Assembly (NCBI GenBank): GCA_016703965.1
Contig: JADJBB010000026.1
Span: forward strand, 1 to 34,333
Direction of reading: 5' to 3'
Length of the DNA: 34,333 nt
Source: Acidobacteriota bacterium
GTDB lineage: Bacteria; Acidobacteriota; Blastocatellia; Pyrinomonadales; Pyrinomonadaceae
The stretch's first letter is position 1. Every line of letters starts with the position of its first letter. Shown here piece after piece: positions 33,932 through 34,333 of the stretch. The position numbers and the translations under genes are program-made. A model generated the notes under the pieces. It saw only the letters and a list, made by a program, of their open reading frames with translations. It had not been told where the DNA came from and did not search any database.

Positions 33932-34333
33932 TGCAAGTGGATGCAGTTGACAGTGGAAGTTTAGCATCTTTTTGGAGCGGCTTTCCACCGTTCATTCTGG
34001 GAGAAATTAACAAGGTCATGTCTTGAGTTGGTGGGTACCTCAAGGTAGATACCTGATACTACTTCGGTCGTGAGTTTCCCGCTGTCTGGTTTTAAGTATG
34101 AAGGCGTCTCTTTGCTCATTTTCGTTTGCGGTCGGTTTGCATCTCGGCGTGACGAATACTCTTGCTTTACCCAGTTTCACCGGTAGGATCACTTAAGAAC
34201 TTGCTTTGGCTGTCGCGAGGTCTTCTCACAAGCAGCGCCTTGATACCTTTATCTCAGTTTTTGCAGGTTCCAGATTCTGTATCGATCTTAAATTCCAATC
34301 TCGGGCATAATCCACCATTTCCTTCTCAATATT
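33932..34333 (-). other. Possible coding sequence running off the window, unresolved
   Basis: Minus-strand fragments in different frames (IEKEMVDYARDWNLRSIQNLEP near the window end, and KMSKETPSYLKPDSGKLTTE followed by VVSGIYLEVPTNSRHDLVNF) look like protein by composition and end at a stop close to 33965. I do not recognise a family. If the frame changes here are of the same technical kind as elsewhere, one protein could span this whole segment upstream of the NrdG-like gene. Confidence 0.25.

Noticed and set aside
1..34333. tRNA, rRNA or CRISPR array
   Set aside because: No cloverleaf, rRNA-like conserved stretch or regularly spaced repeat series was seen by eye on either strand; a tRNA cannot be fully excluded without a covariance search.

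Overview
The window is about 34 kb of bacterial chromosome devoted almost entirely to nitrate/nitrite (nitrogen-oxide) respiration and its cofactor supply. The gene content (Tat-exported NarG/NxrA-like enzyme, fused cytochrome b with an APWY motif, DUF7009-like protein, Crp/Fnr regulator, mixed GC of roughly 50-57 % by eye) suggests a free-living Gram-negative bacterium. Acidobacteriota (Blastocatellia-like) is my best guess, but it is only a guess from style of sequence and no marker gene is present.

Layout. 3-702: a tyrosine recombinase read through several frame changes. 703-1316: gene-poor DNA with nested palindromes. 1317-2296: moaA (molybdopterin synthesis). 2391-15113: one long plus-strand operon: GltD-like NAD(P)H flavoprotein with ferredoxin domains, Rieske protein, cytochrome b, seven-haem cytochrome c, NarG/NxrA-like molybdenum subunit, four-helix membrane protein, NarH-like iron-sulfur subunit, lipoprotein haem-b gamma subunit, hemerythrin, TorD/NarJ chaperone. 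15363-16913: B12-binding radical SAM protein (HpnP-like). 16946-19932 (minus): PLP decarboxylase, YwiC-like membrane protein, RIC/ScdA iron-sulfur repair protein. 20162-24003 (minus): a visibly more AT-rich DevBCA-type exporter cassette plus a cupin. 24231-25346 (minus): DUF7009-like protein and a Crp/Fnr regulator. 25760-32488 (plus): a second, cytoplasmic-type nitrate reductase system: NarI-like cytochrome b with zinc ribbon, NasA/NarB-like molybdenum subunit, four-cluster ferredoxin, Tat-exported Rieske protein, small membrane protein, NarK transporter, MobA. 32568-34333 (minus): a probable substrate-binding lipoprotein, an NrdG-type radical SAM activase and unresolved sequence.

How it fits together. 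moaA and mobA provide the molybdenum cofactor. The first operon looks like a periplasm-facing nitrate reductase (or nitrite oxidase) wired to quinone through its own Rieske/cytochrome b complex and a multihaem cytochrome, instead of through NarI. The second operon looks like a cytoplasmic nitrate reductase with its own quinol-linked membrane anchor and nitrate transporter. No nitrite reductase is present in the window; RIC and hemerythrin fit a need to handle nitrosative stress. Three near-identical palindromes (TGAY-N4-RTCA core inside ATAT flanks) lie 67-72 nt before three start codons (flavoprotein operon, RIC operon, DUF7009 gene) and are probably the operator of the locally encoded Crp/Fnr protein.

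Quality warning. Many genes are split by small frame changes, mostly in homopolymer runs, yet keep every conserved motif across the break. They are densest toward both ends of the window. I read them as sequencing/assembly indels, not as real gene decay, and I give the gene spans across the breaks.
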